The notes: generated from the sequence alone by a model not told the origin. DNA of 64,000 bases from Oceanospirillum sediminis (GCF_014164585.1 NZ_JACJFM010000010.1:62001-126000), one strand, 5' to 3'. Numbered from the stretch's first letter, positions 34,761 through 44,516 are shown. Translations and numbers: made by a program.

Positions 34761-36416
34761 CTAACTGGCGATAGGGGCTTGTGTCTCTGCTTCAATCGCA
34801 CTTGATGGTGCTCGATGCCGGGTCACCTGTTTCAGCATCGAGCGCAGTTGCTTTACCGGTGTACTGCCCGGATAACGAATATTCATCGGTCCGCTCTGAA
34901 AAATTCTGCTATCCATTTCACACAGATCCGGTGAAATGTCTGGCCGGAAGTCCATCTGCTGTAGAATATCCCGTTCCAGGTCCACTCCCGGAGCAATTTC
35001 TGTCAGGCAGAGGCCTTGCTCTGTTAAGCGAAATACTGCACGTTCAGTGATAAAGGTTACTTTCTGTTGTCTGGTAACGGCATATTGGCCATTAAATGTA
35101 ATTTGCTGAACCTGATTGCAGAATTTTTTTTGTGCGCCATTCTGCTCAACTTTTAGCATGCCGTCACAGATGTTCAGTTGTTGTTTGCCCGAAGTAAAGG
35201 TTCCCAGGAAGAAGACTTCACGGGTACTCTGGGTGATATTAATAAAACCACCTGCTCCGGCCAGTTTAGTGCCAAAGCGGCTGACATTGACATGACCTTC
35301 AGGGCAGGTTTCTGCCAGTCCCAGGAAAGCCTGATCCAATCCGCCGCCATCATAGAAGTCGAACTGAGAAGGCTGATCTATAATAGCATCGGCATTACTG
35401 ACGGCCCCGAAGCTCAGACCGCTGGCTGGCTGGCCTCCAATGCCTCCGGGTTCAACGCTCAAAGTAAAACTATCCAGTAAGCCTTCTTCAGCTGCTACCT
35501 GAGCGACCATCTCCGGCATGCCGATACCCAGATTAACCACACCATTTTTTTTCAGTTCCATCAATGCCCGACGACCGATCACTTTGCGGATATTCAGCTC
35601 GCTACTCTGAACCTGCGCTCTGGGTTGCCTGATTTCCCCTGTGTAGGACGGGTTGTATTGTTCCGCAAAGGTTTGTGGGTGCTGACTCTGATCCGCCAGA
35701 ATCACATGATCGACCAGAATACCCGGAATACGTACCCGATCAGGAGTCAGCTGGTGCTGGTCGGTCAGGCGTTCAACCTGAACCAGCACTTTTCCTCCGC
35801 TGTTTCTGACTGCCTGGGCAATGGCCAGAACTTCCAGAGGCAGAGCTTCCCGCTCCATCGATATATTGCCATCTCTGTCTGCCGTTGTGCCTCTCAGCAG
35901 CGCAACATCAATCGGGAAGCTTTTGTAAAACAGATGGTCTTCGCCATTGAAAGGCATCAGGCGTACATGATCTTCCTGGCTAATATCGTTAATGCGGCCG
36001 CCTTCCTGTCGTGGATCAACAAAGGTGTGCAGGCCAACCTGTGAGAGTACACCCGGACGTCCCGCAGCAATTTCCCTGAACAGATGACAGATAATGCCCT
36101 GGGGCAGATTGTAGCCTTCAATTTCATTATTCAGAGCCATCTGCCCAAGGCGAGGAGCCAGTCCCCAGTGGCCTCCCAGCACTTTGCGGATCATGCCCCG
36201 GTGGGCAAAGTGATTCAGTCCCCGCTCACAGGCATCCCCCTGACCTGCAGCATAGACCAGTGATATCCCTGCAGGATGTCCAGTATCCAGAAATCGTTGT
36301 TCAATGGCGCATGCCAGCTGTTCGGCAAAGCCTATGCCGATAAACCCTCCTGTGGCCAGGGTGCAGTTATCATCAATCAGACTGGCCGCCTGCTCTGCAG
36401 TGATCAGTTTATCCAT
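34761..36416 (-). CDS. Acyl-CoA:acetate/3-ketoacid CoA-transferase (YdiF type)
   Basis: 551 residues in which the alpha and beta CoA-transferase halves are fused, as in E. coli YdiF (531). The catalytic glutamate lies in SVEPGGIGG near residue 320, and GGFIGIGFAEQL and NLGIGMPEMVA mark the nucleotide and oxyanion regions of the two halves. It exchanges CoA between acyl-CoAs and short-chain acids such as acetate, propionate or acetoacetate; the exact acid is uncertain. The gene stands alone. A 16-bp palindrome lies about 95 bp upstream. Confidence 0.92.
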   Translation of the reverse strand: MDKLITAEQAASLIDDNCTLATGGFIGIGFAEQLACAIEQRFLDTGHPAGISLVYAAGQGDACERGLNHFAHRGMIRKVLGGHWGLAPRLGQMALNNEIEGYNLPQGIICHLFREIAAGRPGVLSQVGLHTFVDPRQEGGRINDISQEDHVRLMPFNGEDHLFYKSFPIDVALLRGTTADRDGNISMEREALPLEVLAIAQAVRNSGGKVLVQVERLTDQHQLTPDRVRIPGILVDHVILADQSQHPQTFAEQYNPSYTGEIRQPRAQVQSSELNIRKVIGRRALMELKKNGVVNLGIGMPEMVAQVAAEEGLLDSFTLSVEPGGIGGQPASGLSFGAVSNADAIIDQPSQFDFYDGGGLDQAFLGLAETCPEGHVNVSRFGTKLAGAGGFINITQSTREVFFLGTFTSGKQQLNICDGMLKVEQNGAQKKFCNQVQQITFNGQYAVTRQQKVTFITERAVFRLTEQGLCLTEIAPGVDLERDILQQMDFRPDISPDLCEMDSRIFQSGPMNIRYPGSTPVKQLRSMLKQVTRHRAPSSAIEAETQAPIAS

Positions 36417-36809
36417 AACAGTACTCTCATTGTTGTTATTCTGATCGGATTACAGGGCAGAGTCATATGTCTGCCTGTTATTATTCGGATCGGAAAATCA
36501 CTTATCGTTAACAGATATATCTGTTTATCAGTATGGCAGTCATTAAACAAATTCCGGGCCATTGGTTATTAATCAATGTAAAACAAAGAGTTATATTTGG
36601 TCTGTTATACTGATAAAACAAGTTTGTCTGAAAAATAAGACAATTTTCGTGTCTGGCTTTAGCTGGATTCCAGATATCCAGACACTTAATGACGCTCATA
36701 GATCCGCCAGAAACTTCCTGTTGAGACAGATAAAACAAAGTGGGAATTTCCGTACCTGTTATCTGTCTGAGTCGCTAAAATACGATGCTCTGCAAACAAT
36801 GAGGTGGAT
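36417..36809. other. Divergent regulatory region with a 16-bp palindrome
   Basis: 393 nt without a supportable gene. AACAGATATATCTGTT at 36510-36525 is a perfect palindrome, a candidate repressor site for the CoA-transferase gene. A second inverted repeat (GTGTCTGG ... CCAGACAC) spans about 36650-36686. Confidence 0.55.
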
Positions 36810-37334
36810 ATGCAATTACAAGACGTTAATAAGGATCAGTACCTGAAATTAAGCCGTATGGTCAGCATTGTGCTGATTATCTGTTTTGCATCCAGTGCTA
36901 TGATCAGCGGACAGGTGCTGGTGCACACTATGGGGAACCCGGAAGGGGGCAATTTTTATCTGAATCTGGCCGGTGTTATTGTCGGTATACTGGTTACCAG
37001 CCTGGTTTTCTCCTTTTTTCGTAATGATCCCAGATTAACCGATTTGTTGTACGTCTTTCGTCTGAAAAGAATGCTGGCACGTATTACTAACCGCATGCAT
37101 CATATCAAGCAGCTGTCTCAAGAAGAGCATGAGACGGCCTGGATTATTTTGCGCTTTTATTATCAGGGACTGCTACAGGTATATCATCTGGAAAGCAATG
37201 AATACGGCTATAAGGAACTGGAACAAGAGCAGGACAGTTTTCTGGCATCTGTTCCAGAGCATATAAAGACACAGTCGTTACCGGATATGCAGCCGGAATT
37301 GATTGAAAGTACTGCGAAACTGGCAGGCAAATAA
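36810..37334 (+). CDS. DUF3087-like two-helix membrane protein
   Basis: 174 residues from the ATG at 36810, which has GAGG five bases before it. Two transmembrane helices (about 15-38 and 50-70) with a NPEGGNFYLNLAGV segment between them, then a cytoplasmic helical region of about 100 residues. Layout and sequence match what I recall of the DUF3087 family, whose function is unknown. It converges with the K+ channel gene. Confidence 0.75.
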   Translation: MQLQDVNKDQYLKLSRMVSIVLIICFASSAMISGQVLVHTMGNPEGGNFYLNLAGVIVGILVTSLVFSFFRNDPRLTDLLYVFRLKRMLARITNRMHHIKQLSQEEHETAWIILRFYYQGLLQVYHLESNEYGYKELEQEQDSFLASVPEHIKTQSLPDMQPELIESTAKLAGK

Positions 37335-37353
37335 ACATTTGACGAAGCGTTGC

Positions 37354-37387
37354 CCGAAGCTGTTCCCATCCGGTAAAACAGCTTCGG
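37354..37387. repeat. 11-bp inverted repeat between convergent genes
   Basis: CCGAAGCTGTT and AACAGCTTCGG are perfect complements around a 12-nt loop. There is no clear T-run, so it may be a factor-independent terminator of low efficiency or an mRNA 3' stabiliser. Confidence 0.55.
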
Positions 37388-37407
37388 AGCAGGTTCATAT
37401 AGCTTCT

Positions 37408-38334
37408 TTATCCACTTTTACCCGATGGTGGCTCTTCATCCTTCTGGACGGTTGAGTGCTGTAAGTCTGGCAGAGGTCTGGGTATCACCTGGCGCCTTTT
37501 ACCATCCCGGCGTGACAATTGAGTACCACAGTATTTGCAGTAATCGGCATCGGCATCATGATCTTCTTGCCCACAGCCGACACAGGTCAGCGTCATATGT
37601 CGCTTCATGGTCTGAGATAATTCAACCGTTACAATTCCGGTAGGTACTGCAATAACGGCGTATCCCATGATCATCACCATGGCCGATAACATCTGACCGA
37701 TATTGGTCTGTGGGGTGATATCGCCGTATCCGACGGTTGTCAGTGTGACAACAGCCCAGTAGATACTGCGCGGGATACTGGTAAAGCCATGTTCCGGACC
37801 TTCGATGACATACATCAGAGAGCCGAAGACAGTAACCATTGTCAGTACCGTGATCAGAAAAACAGTAATTTTTCTGCGGCTGGCCTGCAGAGCTCTGGCC
37901 AGAGCTGTCGCTTCTCCGACGTAGTGAAATAACTTAAGAATTCTGAAGATTCTTAATACGCGTATCAGACGGACGACCAGCATCACCTGGGTCCCCGCTA
38001 CAAACAGACTCAGGTAGGTCGGAATGATGCAGAGCAGATCAATAATGCCAAAGAAACTGGTCGCATAGCGCACAGGTTTACCGATACAGTAAAGTCTTAG
38101 CAGATATTCAATAGTAAAGAAGATAGTGAATATCCATTCTGCAATATAGAGCTCTCGATGCCACTGCTCATGTACCGATTGCACGCTATCCAGCATGACC
38201 AGAGTAACACTGGCCAGAATGCTCAGAATCAGTGCAATATCGAATGCTTTTGCCAGCGGCGTGTTAGCTTCAAAAATAATGTGATACAGCCAGGCCTTAT
38301 GGCCTGAGCGTTCAACAGAATCAGAGGTTGCCAT
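37408..38334 (-). CDS. Voltage-gated-type K+ channel with C-terminal zinc ribbon
   Basis: 308 residues: six transmembrane helices, with an S4-like helix of regularly spaced arginines (VVRLIRVLRIFRILKLF), the pore helix and K+ selectivity filter TTVGYGD, and an S6 helix. After S6 come two CxxC pairs (CVGCGQ near 250 and CKYCGT near 267) about 15 residues apart, a rubredoxin or zinc-ribbon-like knuckle. That zinc module could gate or assemble the channel. The gene lies 27 nt behind the CYTH-CHAD gene on the same strand, so cotranscription is likely. Confidence 0.92.
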   Translation of the reverse strand: MATSDSVERSGHKAWLYHIIFEANTPLAKAFDIALILSILASVTLVMLDSVQSVHEQWHRELYIAEWIFTIFFTIEYLLRLYCIGKPVRYATSFFGIIDLLCIIPTYLSLFVAGTQVMLVVRLIRVLRIFRILKLFHYVGEATALARALQASRRKITVFLITVLTMVTVFGSLMYVIEGPEHGFTSIPRSIYWAVVTLTTVGYGDITPQTNIGQMLSAMVMIMGYAVIAVPTGIVTVELSQTMKRHMTLTCVGCGQEDHDADADYCKYCGTQLSRRDGKRRQVIPRPLPDLQHSTVQKDEEPPSGKSG

Positions 38335-38361
38335 AACTCAGTACCTGAATCCCCTTTATCT

Positions 38362-39837
38362 TCAGATGGTCAGCAGGTTCTGTTGCAGGCTATTGAAGCT
38401 TAATGCCTGACGCCCTAAATCGAGAACTTTCATATACTGATCTTCTTCATTGCGTTTTAGTAGTTCTGGGCGGGTCAAACGCCCTTCTTCATGCAGGTAT
38501 CTTAGTGATAATTCTTCAGACATCAGTCCTCCCAGCTCGGTAATAGTATTCAGCAGATCGTTGGATTCATGTACCAGGTGGCGCACGCCTAATGAAGACA
38601 TATCCGGCTGATAATTGATCCAGCGAACCAGATGTAACAGAGGGCCAAACTGGTTCAGCCACTGAACTTTATTTGTTGGATGCTGTGGCAGGTTGACTCT
38701 GGATAACAGATTCTGGAACAAGTCTTCGGTATCGTAGAAGTGATTCAGTTGTGGGGCTTGTTCTGCTAATTCTGTGTCCAGCATATAGAGCCACTGCATA
38801 ATTTCCAGTAATGTCTGCCCGGCCCATGGCTCCATCATCAGGTTGTGATAGCTGGTATTCAGTACCGCAAAATCAGCCTGCTGACGGACTTCATTCGGGC
38901 ACTGTTCCAGGCGTTGCCAGGTCTGATACTGGCGATAGGCGTTAACCATATGCTCCAGAGCATAGTTCAGCATTCTGAGCTTATAGGTCAGCACCGAAGG
39001 CAGATACATTGATTGTGGTAAACGTTGTCTTTTCAGATGATAGCAACACCAGCGCAGCTGCCTGAGAGATTCATACAGGCTTTCCAGGTGCGCCCAGTTA
39101 CGATCAAAGGCCAGCTGATCCCGTACCAGTACGAAATGATCCAGTTCATGCTGAGCAGCTTTGATCAGACCTTTTATATCATCGAAACCGGCGATGGGAG
39201 GCTGACGAGTGTAGTTTTTCTCTGGTTGTATCAGACGAAAGCCCCGTACGGCTTTGCTGATATTACTGATGACCAGAGGCAGCTCATTGCTCAGATCATG
39301 GGCCACTTTAAATAACAGATCGGTATCGCCGGAGATCAGTTCCAGTTCGATTTCACTGATCGGATCCTGCTGCTGGCCTGCGATAGCCGCTCCCAGATCC
39401 TGCACCAGTTCAATCTCGGCGCTAAGGTGCTCATGGCTGACACTCAGCAGCCATTTTTTACGAGTAAAATTCGTCTCGAAAACTGGTTTGATGCGCTCAG
39501 CCAGATTATGGGTGTCCAGTTGCTCTGGCCATAATGCCGGATCAATTTTGTCCAGTTCAAGGCGAGGGCCTTTGACTGGCCACTCCCACTCTCCTCTCTG
39601 ATGCAGGCCGCCTGATCCGCTGCCACTGGTTTTCAGTGTCTGTATATAGCGATCACCTGCCTTACGCACCCGCAGTGCGATCTTTGCCTTATTCAGCGCC
39701 AGATCATCGGTATCAAAATAGATGTTCCTCAGATTTTTGCTGTCATAGCTATGTGCCTGCTGCAGTACTTTGTGTTGCTTCAGCAGTTCTCCGGCCTGAG
39801 CTGGAATAGCCAGTTTCAGTTCTATTTCCTTCGCCAT
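38362..39837 (-). CDS. CYTH-CHAD inorganic triphosphatase (YgiF type)
   Basis: 491 residues. The N-terminal CYTH domain opens with the EIELKL (ExExK) motif and has RVRKAGDRYIQTLKT, the metal and triphosphate tunnel residues that hydrolyse inorganic triphosphate. The C-terminal CHAD domain (about 215-480) is helical and rich in conserved H, R and K; CHAD domains bind polyphosphate. Its phosphate-linked activity fits the PhoB-like boxes in its promoter region and the divergent phosphate uptake operon. Confidence 0.92.
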   Translation of the reverse strand: MAKEIELKLAIPAQAGELLKQHKVLQQAHSYDSKNLRNIYFDTDDLALNKAKIALRVRKAGDRYIQTLKTSGSGSGGLHQRGEWEWPVKGPRLELDKIDPALWPEQLDTHNLAERIKPVFETNFTRKKWLLSVSHEHLSAEIELVQDLGAAIAGQQQDPISEIELELISGDTDLLFKVAHDLSNELPLVISNISKAVRGFRLIQPEKNYTRQPPIAGFDDIKGLIKAAQHELDHFVLVRDQLAFDRNWAHLESLYESLRQLRWCCYHLKRQRLPQSMYLPSVLTYKLRMLNYALEHMVNAYRQYQTWQRLEQCPNEVRQQADFAVLNTSYHNLMMEPWAGQTLLEIMQWLYMLDTELAEQAPQLNHFYDTEDLFQNLLSRVNLPQHPTNKVQWLNQFGPLLHLVRWINYQPDMSSLGVRHLVHESNDLLNTITELGGLMSEELSLRYLHEEGRLTRPELLKRNEEDQYMKVLDLGRQALSFNSLQQNLLTI

Positions 39838-39927
39838 GACATCCTCAGTAGTCAGTAAGTTAAAAAGTCGATTCAGGCTATTTTACTGTGCCTGCCAGAT
39901 TCCAAAAAGCAGATAAAAAAGACACTT

Positions 39928-40030
39928 TTGTCATAAAAGTGAAACCTTTCTGTCATATAAACTGCACTATCAACTTTTCGTGACATGCAGATCAATAAAA
40001 TATGACAAAACGCGGAAGTTTTTATGACAA
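39928..40030. promoter_or_regulatory. Candidate PhoB box array between ygiF-like gene and pit operon
   Basis: TTGTCAT at 39928 and CTGTCAT at 39950 (forward, exactly 22 nt apart, with a degenerate copy GTGAAAC midway) and ATGACAA at 40002 and 40024 (reverse, exactly 22 nt apart, with degenerate GTGACAT at 39980). PhoB boxes are CTGTCAT-type 7-mers repeated every 11 nt, so two turns of 11 nt fit. Each orientation faces one of the divergent genes. Confidence 0.6.
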
Positions 40031-40086
40031 TGAAAGTCTCTGCTTTTATACTTTCGCACCATATTTAAGACCCCAGGGTGAAAACC

Positions 40087-40761
40087 ATGAGTAATGCTTT
40101 CTCCAAGCTTTTCGGGCGCTCGCCGTTCGGCCCGATGCAGGAACATATGTCTAAATCATATGACTGTGCTGAGCAATTGATTCCTTTCTTTTCAGCCGTA
40201 CTGGCAGAAGATTGGCAGGAAGCCGAAAAACTGCAACAGAAAATATCCGGGCTCGAAAATGAAGCGGATGATATTAAAGCCAAAATTCGCGCTAACTTGC
40301 CTGAAAGCCTGTTCATGCCGGTGCCTCGTTCCGATCTGCTGGAACTTCTGACCGTTCAGGACAAAATCGCTAACAAGACCAAAGATATCGCTGGCATTAT
40401 GCTGGGGCGTCAAATGAAAATTCCCTCTGAGCTGGCTGAAGATATGGTGGCTTATGTACAGAAGGCAGTCTCTGCGTCTGAACAGGCCAAAACAGCCATG
40501 AGTGAAATTGATGAACTGATTGAGACCGGGTTTGGCCGCCATGAATCTGATCTGGTAAAAGGCCTTATTCAGAAGATTGATCAGTCTGAGCATGAAGCCG
40601 ATAAGCTGCAGGTTCAGATTCGCGCCAAATTGTTCCGACTGGAGAGTGAGTTGCCTCCGGTAGATGTGATGTTCATGTATAAAATCATCGATTGGATTGG
40701 TGATCTGTCAGACCGCGCGGAGCGCGTGGGTAGTCGTCTGCAGATCCTGCTGGCGAAATAA
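40087..40761 (+). CDS. PhoU-like (DUF47, TIGR00153) accessory protein of Pit
   Basis: 224 residues from the ATG at 40087, preceded by AGGG at eight bases; a GTG start at 40078 is less likely. It is helical throughout and matches the TIGR00153/DUF47 PhoU-like family (SPFGPMQEHM near the start, PVPRSDLLELL near residue 78). Members are encoded directly upstream of Pit transporters and are thought to modulate them. In Sinorhizobium the equivalent orfA-pit operon is repressed by PhoB, which gives weight to the boxes upstream here. pit follows after 49 nt. Confidence 0.92.
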   Translation: MSNAFSKLFGRSPFGPMQEHMSKSYDCAEQLIPFFSAVLAEDWQEAEKLQQKISGLENEADDIKAKIRANLPESLFMPVPRSDLLELLTVQDKIANKTKDIAGIMLGRQMKIPSELAEDMVAYVQKAVSASEQAKTAMSEIDELIETGFGRHESDLVKGLIQKIDQSEHEADKLQVQIRAKLFRLESELPPVDVMFMYKIIDWIGDLSDRAERVGSRLQILLAK

Positions 40762-40810
40762 GAACTTCCTGATAACTAGCGATATAACGTAATACTGTAG
40801 TGGTTCATTT

Positions 40811-42076
40811 ATGGAAATTATTCTTGAGTACGCCAACGTCTTTATTATTCTGGCCTGTGTCTTCGGCTTTTTTATGGCATGGGGTGTGGGTGCAAACGAC
40901 GTAGCCAATGCGATGGGAACCTCGGTTGGTTCTAAAGCGATTACCATCAAGCAGGCGATTGTTATTGCCATCCTGTTTGAATTTGCCGGAGCTTATCTGG
41001 CCGGTGGTGAAGTAACGGCGACTATCCGTAAAGGTATTATTGATCCGGCGCTGATGTCCGGTACGCCGGAACTTCTGGTGTACGGTATGCTGGCTTCTTT
41101 GCTGGCAGCGGGTATCTGGTTGTTGGTCGCAACGCATTTTGGCTGGCCGGTATCGACCACGCATTCGATTGTTGGCGCGATTGTCGGTTTTGCTGCCGTA
41201 GGTATTTCGGTTGATGCTGTGGCCTGGGGGAAGGTGGGTAAAATTGCTGCCAGTTGGGTAGTATCCCCTCTCTTAGCTGGCACCATCGCCTTTATCCTGT
41301 TCCGCAGTGTGCAGAGCCTGATCCTTGAGAAAGATGATCCGTTTGCCAATGCCAAGCGTTATGTGCCCTACTATATGTTCATGGTGGGCTTTGTGATCGC
41401 CATGGTGACTCTGCTGAAAGGTCTGAAACACGTGGGGCTGCACCTGAGCTATGTTCAGGCAACCCTGTGGTCTCTGGTGCTGGGCGCTGTGGTCATGGCC
41501 ATTGGTGTCATGCTGCTGAAGAACATTAAGCGTGATGAGCAGGCCGATAAAGAATTTCACTTCTCCAGTGTTGAGAAAGTGTTCGGCGTACTTATGATGT
41601 TTACCGCCTGTGCAATGGCGTTTGCTCACGGTTCTAACGATGTAGCGAATGCCGTAGGTCCTCTGGCTGCGGTTGTGGGGGTTGTTCAGTCTGGTGGCGA
41701 AATTGCCAGCAAGTCTGTGATGCCTGGCTGGGTGTTGCTACTGGGTGCCGGTGGTATTGTTGCTGGTCTGGTGATGTATGGACACAAAGTGATTGCGACT
41801 GTCGGTACTAACATTACTGAGCTGACGCCAAGCCGTGGTTTTGCCGCGACTCTGGCTGCAGCGACAACGGTTGTTATTGCTTCAGGAACAGGTCTGCCGA
41901 TTTCTACCACTCACACTCTGGTGGGTGCTGTTCTGGGTGTTGGTCTGGCACGTGGTATTGCAGCACTGAACATGAATATTGTGAAAACAATCTTTATGTC
42001 CTGGATTATCACTCTGCCAGCCGGTGCGGCACTGTCGATCTTCTTCTTCTTTATGCTGAAAGGTATCTTCAGTTAA
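40811..42076 (+). CDS. pit: Low-affinity inorganic phosphate transporter (PiT family)
   Basis: 421 residues, about ten to twelve transmembrane helices. The two PiT signatures are clear: GVGANDVANAMGTSVG near residue 25 and AHGSNDVANAVGPLAA near residue 273, each with the conserved GxNDVAN phosphate site. It moves metal-phosphate with H+. Cotranscribed with the PhoU-like gene; a strong terminator follows. Confidence 0.95.
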   Translation: MEIILEYANVFIILACVFGFFMAWGVGANDVANAMGTSVGSKAITIKQAIVIAILFEFAGAYLAGGEVTATIRKGIIDPALMSGTPELLVYGMLASLLAAGIWLLVATHFGWPVSTTHSIVGAIVGFAAVGISVDAVAWGKVGKIAASWVVSPLLAGTIAFILFRSVQSLILEKDDPFANAKRYVPYYMFMVGFVIAMVTLLKGLKHVGLHLSYVQATLWSLVLGAVVMAIGVMLLKNIKRDEQADKEFHFSSVEKVFGVLMMFTACAMAFAHGSNDVANAVGPLAAVVGVVQSGGEIASKSVMPGWVLLLGAGGIVAGLVMYGHKVIATVGTNITELTPSRGFAATLAAATTVVIASGTGLPISTTHTLVGAVLGVGLARGIAALNMNIVKTIFMSWIITLPAGAALSIFFFFMLKGIFS

Positions 42077-42099
42077 TTTCTGAAATGCTTTTACTGCAG

Positions 42100-42125
42100 A
42101 AAATGGCGGCTTTGGCCGCCATTTT
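42100..42125. terminator. Bidirectional terminator after pit
   Basis: AAAATGGCGGC, loop TTTG, GCCGCCATTTT: a perfect stem with A and T flanks, lying between pit and the convergent chemoreceptor gene. Confidence 0.88.
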
Positions 42126-42176
42126 TCGTTCAGGCTTTTGGTTTCTGTCCCTGTTATTTAGCCATTTTTGTACGGC

Positions 42177-44249
42177 TTATACGACAAAACGACAGGTTTT
42201 GCGATTCAGCTCCAGTGCCAGATCAGTCAGATCCTGACTTTGCTGCTGACTGATATCAGCCCCTTCCAGTAGCTCTGAAGCCACTTCGTTAACACTGTTT
42301 ACCGAACGCACCAGGTGATCCGATGCCTGCTGTTGCTCGTCGACGGCCAGGAATACCTGCTGACAGCGCTGATCCATCCGATTGATCTGATCTGCTGCCA
42401 GATCCAGTGCCTGTCGGGTCTGTTCGGCATTGTGCACGACGGTTTGCGTTTGTTCTCCGCTCTGGCGATTTGCGGTAGCAATCTGCTGGATGCTACTGAG
42501 CAGTTGTTCAATCACCTGATCGATCTCTCCGGTAGCGGACTGCGTTTTTTGTGCCAGCCCCCGGACTTCATCCGCTACTACAGCAAAACCTCGTCCTTGC
42601 TCTCCGGCCCGCGCGGCTTCAATGGCAGCATTCAACGCCAGCAGATTGGTCTGTTCCGCAATAGCCCGTATCGTGTCCAGAATCTGGTGGATCTCCTGAC
42701 CATGCTGAGCCAGTTGTTCCGATTTATCGCAAGCCAGAGCAATTTCGCTGGCCATGCTGTTTAATTCGATGTCCACTTGCAGCATCACCTTCTGTGCCTG
42801 AGCGACCTGAGTATTCGCTTGACCTGCACTTTCGGTCAGCTGTTTCATATTATCCGCAATCAGATGAGAAGACTGAGACAGCTGTTCAATTGAGGCGGAT
42901 ATCTGGCTGATTTCCTGCTGTTGTACAGCCAGCTGCTGGTTCATCTGGCTGGACAGACTGGCACCCTGCTGAGCAGAATCCTGCACCCGTACCCCGGAAC
43001 GCTGTACGCTGCTGACCAGGGTTTGCAGTTGTTCCACAAACTGATTAAAGAAGCCCGCGACCTGACCAATTTCATCATGGCTGGCGATATCCAGCCGGTG
43101 AGTCAGATTGCCTCCCCCCTGAGCCACTTCCTGCAGCATGCTCTGAATCTGATTCAGAGGCATCAGGCGACGATGAATTACCCAGGCGGCAATAAGTAGT
43201 GTAATCAGGGCCAGTACCGGGCCAATAATCAGCTGGCTGATACGGGATTCTTCCTGAATGTCTGCCAGATTATTCTGTAACCGGACCAGATCATTCAGTA
43301 CCAGAGCTTCTGGTACCTGTATCTGCAATGTCCACTGGTTACTCAGGCCTTGAAGGTGAATAGGTACGCTGACGGCCAGATAGCTGGCAGGAATACCGTC
43401 TGCAGTCCGTTTTTTTCCTGCACTCTCTGGTCGATGACTGTCGCCAAGAGTAATGCCTTTCTGGCTGAAAATTCTGACTTCAGCCTGGCCGTTGTACAGG
43501 CTCTGGCTGATGGCTTCTGCCTGCTGTTGGATAAAGTTCAGAGACAGATCGACCCCTGTCATGCCCAGAAACTCATCTTTATGCATTACCGGCGTGACGA
43601 CCGATGACAGCAGTTGATCCCTGCCCTGAACCTGGAAGGTCTGAGGTTCCAGCAAACAGCTTTGTTTCTGTTCTTTCGGGCACAGATAAAACTCTGCTTT
43701 TCGGGTTCCGTCGGCAAAGCGTTCGGTGCTGGTGTGAGAGCGCATCGGCGTCATCTCCATATGACCTTTGGCGCTTCGGCTCCAGAAAGGCACAAAGCGG
43801 CCATCTTCTGCAGAGCCTGTGACACGGTTGAGCAGATTGTCATCATCTGCATCATCAAATGCATTGCTCTCCCAGCCGGAGTAAACCGACAGAAAACCGG
43901 AATGGCTCTGTAAGGCTCCTCTGAGCATGCCAATAAACTGAAGGCGGTCCAGTTCAAGTACAGGATCTTCCCAGGCTCGTTCAGGCTTAATCTGGGCGGC
44001 TGTCGTTGCCAGGCCGTGACTGACCTGCAAGGCTTCATTCAGTATTTTATGAATTTTACCGGCTTCCATGCCTGCCCTCTGCTGAAGGCTTTCCCGGACT
44101 TCCTGAGTGATCAGGTCACTGGCCTGCTCAGCCACCAGCTGACGGGACTGATCTGCATAGTGCAGGCCAATGATCAGCTGAACGGCCAGTACCAGTAGCA
44201 TCAGCACACCGATCCAGAGAATAAGCCGGGTTTTAATTGAACGCCCCAC
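42177..44249 (-). CDS. Methyl-accepting chemotaxis protein with dCache sensor
   Basis: About 690 residues. I prefer the GTG ending at 44249, which has GAGGA eight bases upstream, over the ATG ending at 44276, which has none. Transmembrane helix (about 9-28), double-Cache periplasmic region of about 300 residues ([10 protein letters not shown] is the dCache_1 signature segment; also [14 protein letters not shown]), second transmembrane helix, HAMP, and MCP domain with [20 protein letters not shown]. Same architecture as the receptor at 19744, with a shared short cysteine-containing [14 protein letters not shown] / [14 protein letters not shown] segment, so the two are probably paralogues with different ligands. 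Confidence 0.94.
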   Translation of the reverse strand: MGRSIKTRLILWIGVLMLLVLAVQLIIGLHYADQSRQLVAEQASDLITQEVRESLQQRAGMEAGKIHKILNEALQVSHGLATTAAQIKPERAWEDPVLELDRLQFIGMLRGALQSHSGFLSVYSGWESNAFDDADDDNLLNRVTGSAEDGRFVPFWSRSAKGHMEMTPMRSHTSTERFADGTRKAEFYLCPKEQKQSCLLEPQTFQVQGRDQLLSSVVTPVMHKDEFLGMTGVDLSLNFIQQQAEAISQSLYNGQAEVRIFSQKGITLGDSHRPESAGKKRTADGIPASYLAVSVPIHLQGLSNQWTLQIQVPEALVLNDLVRLQNNLADIQEESRISQLIIGPVLALITLLIAAWVIHRRLMPLNQIQSMLQEVAQGGGNLTHRLDIASHDEIGQVAGFFNQFVEQLQTLVSSVQRSGVRVQDSAQQGASLSSQMNQQLAVQQQEISQISASIEQLSQSSHLIADNMKQLTESAGQANTQVAQAQKVMLQVDIELNSMASEIALACDKSEQLAQHGQEIHQILDTIRAIAEQTNLLALNAAIEAARAGEQGRGFAVVADEVRGLAQKTQSATGEIDQVIEQLLSSIQQIATANRQSGEQTQTVVHNAEQTRQALDLAADQINRMDQRCQQVFLAVDEQQQASDHLVRSVNSVNEVASELLEGADISQQQSQDLTDLALELNRKTCRFVV

Positions 44250-44516
44250 GATAAAATCCTCAGTGGTATATACCAAAATAAAAAATTATCGGAGACTCTG
44301 TTTGCACTAATATTTCAGCCCGGTGCGAAAAGCGACCCTTTGTGTGACAAAGTGTAAATATCAAAGCGTCACATCCGTACAGTATGCTGGATATGTGTAT
44401 GAATATTTTCAGCTGCATTCTCCGGTGTTTGCTGTAGCGCAGTATTAGCCGATGCTGTTAGCAGTAAGCTGATATAAAATAGCTTCTGGAATAGAGTCTT
44501 TCAGGAGAGAAGTGTT

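Noticed and set aside
36562-36846. 94-residue + strand open frame before the DUF3087-like gene
   Set aside because: Residue composition looks non-coding and the frame overlaps the supported start at 36810.
44338-44352. CTTTGTGTGACAAAG and a following GTCACA considered as a CRP-like site
   Set aside because: The TGTGA and TCACA halves are far too widely spaced for a CRP site; only a short palindrome remains.
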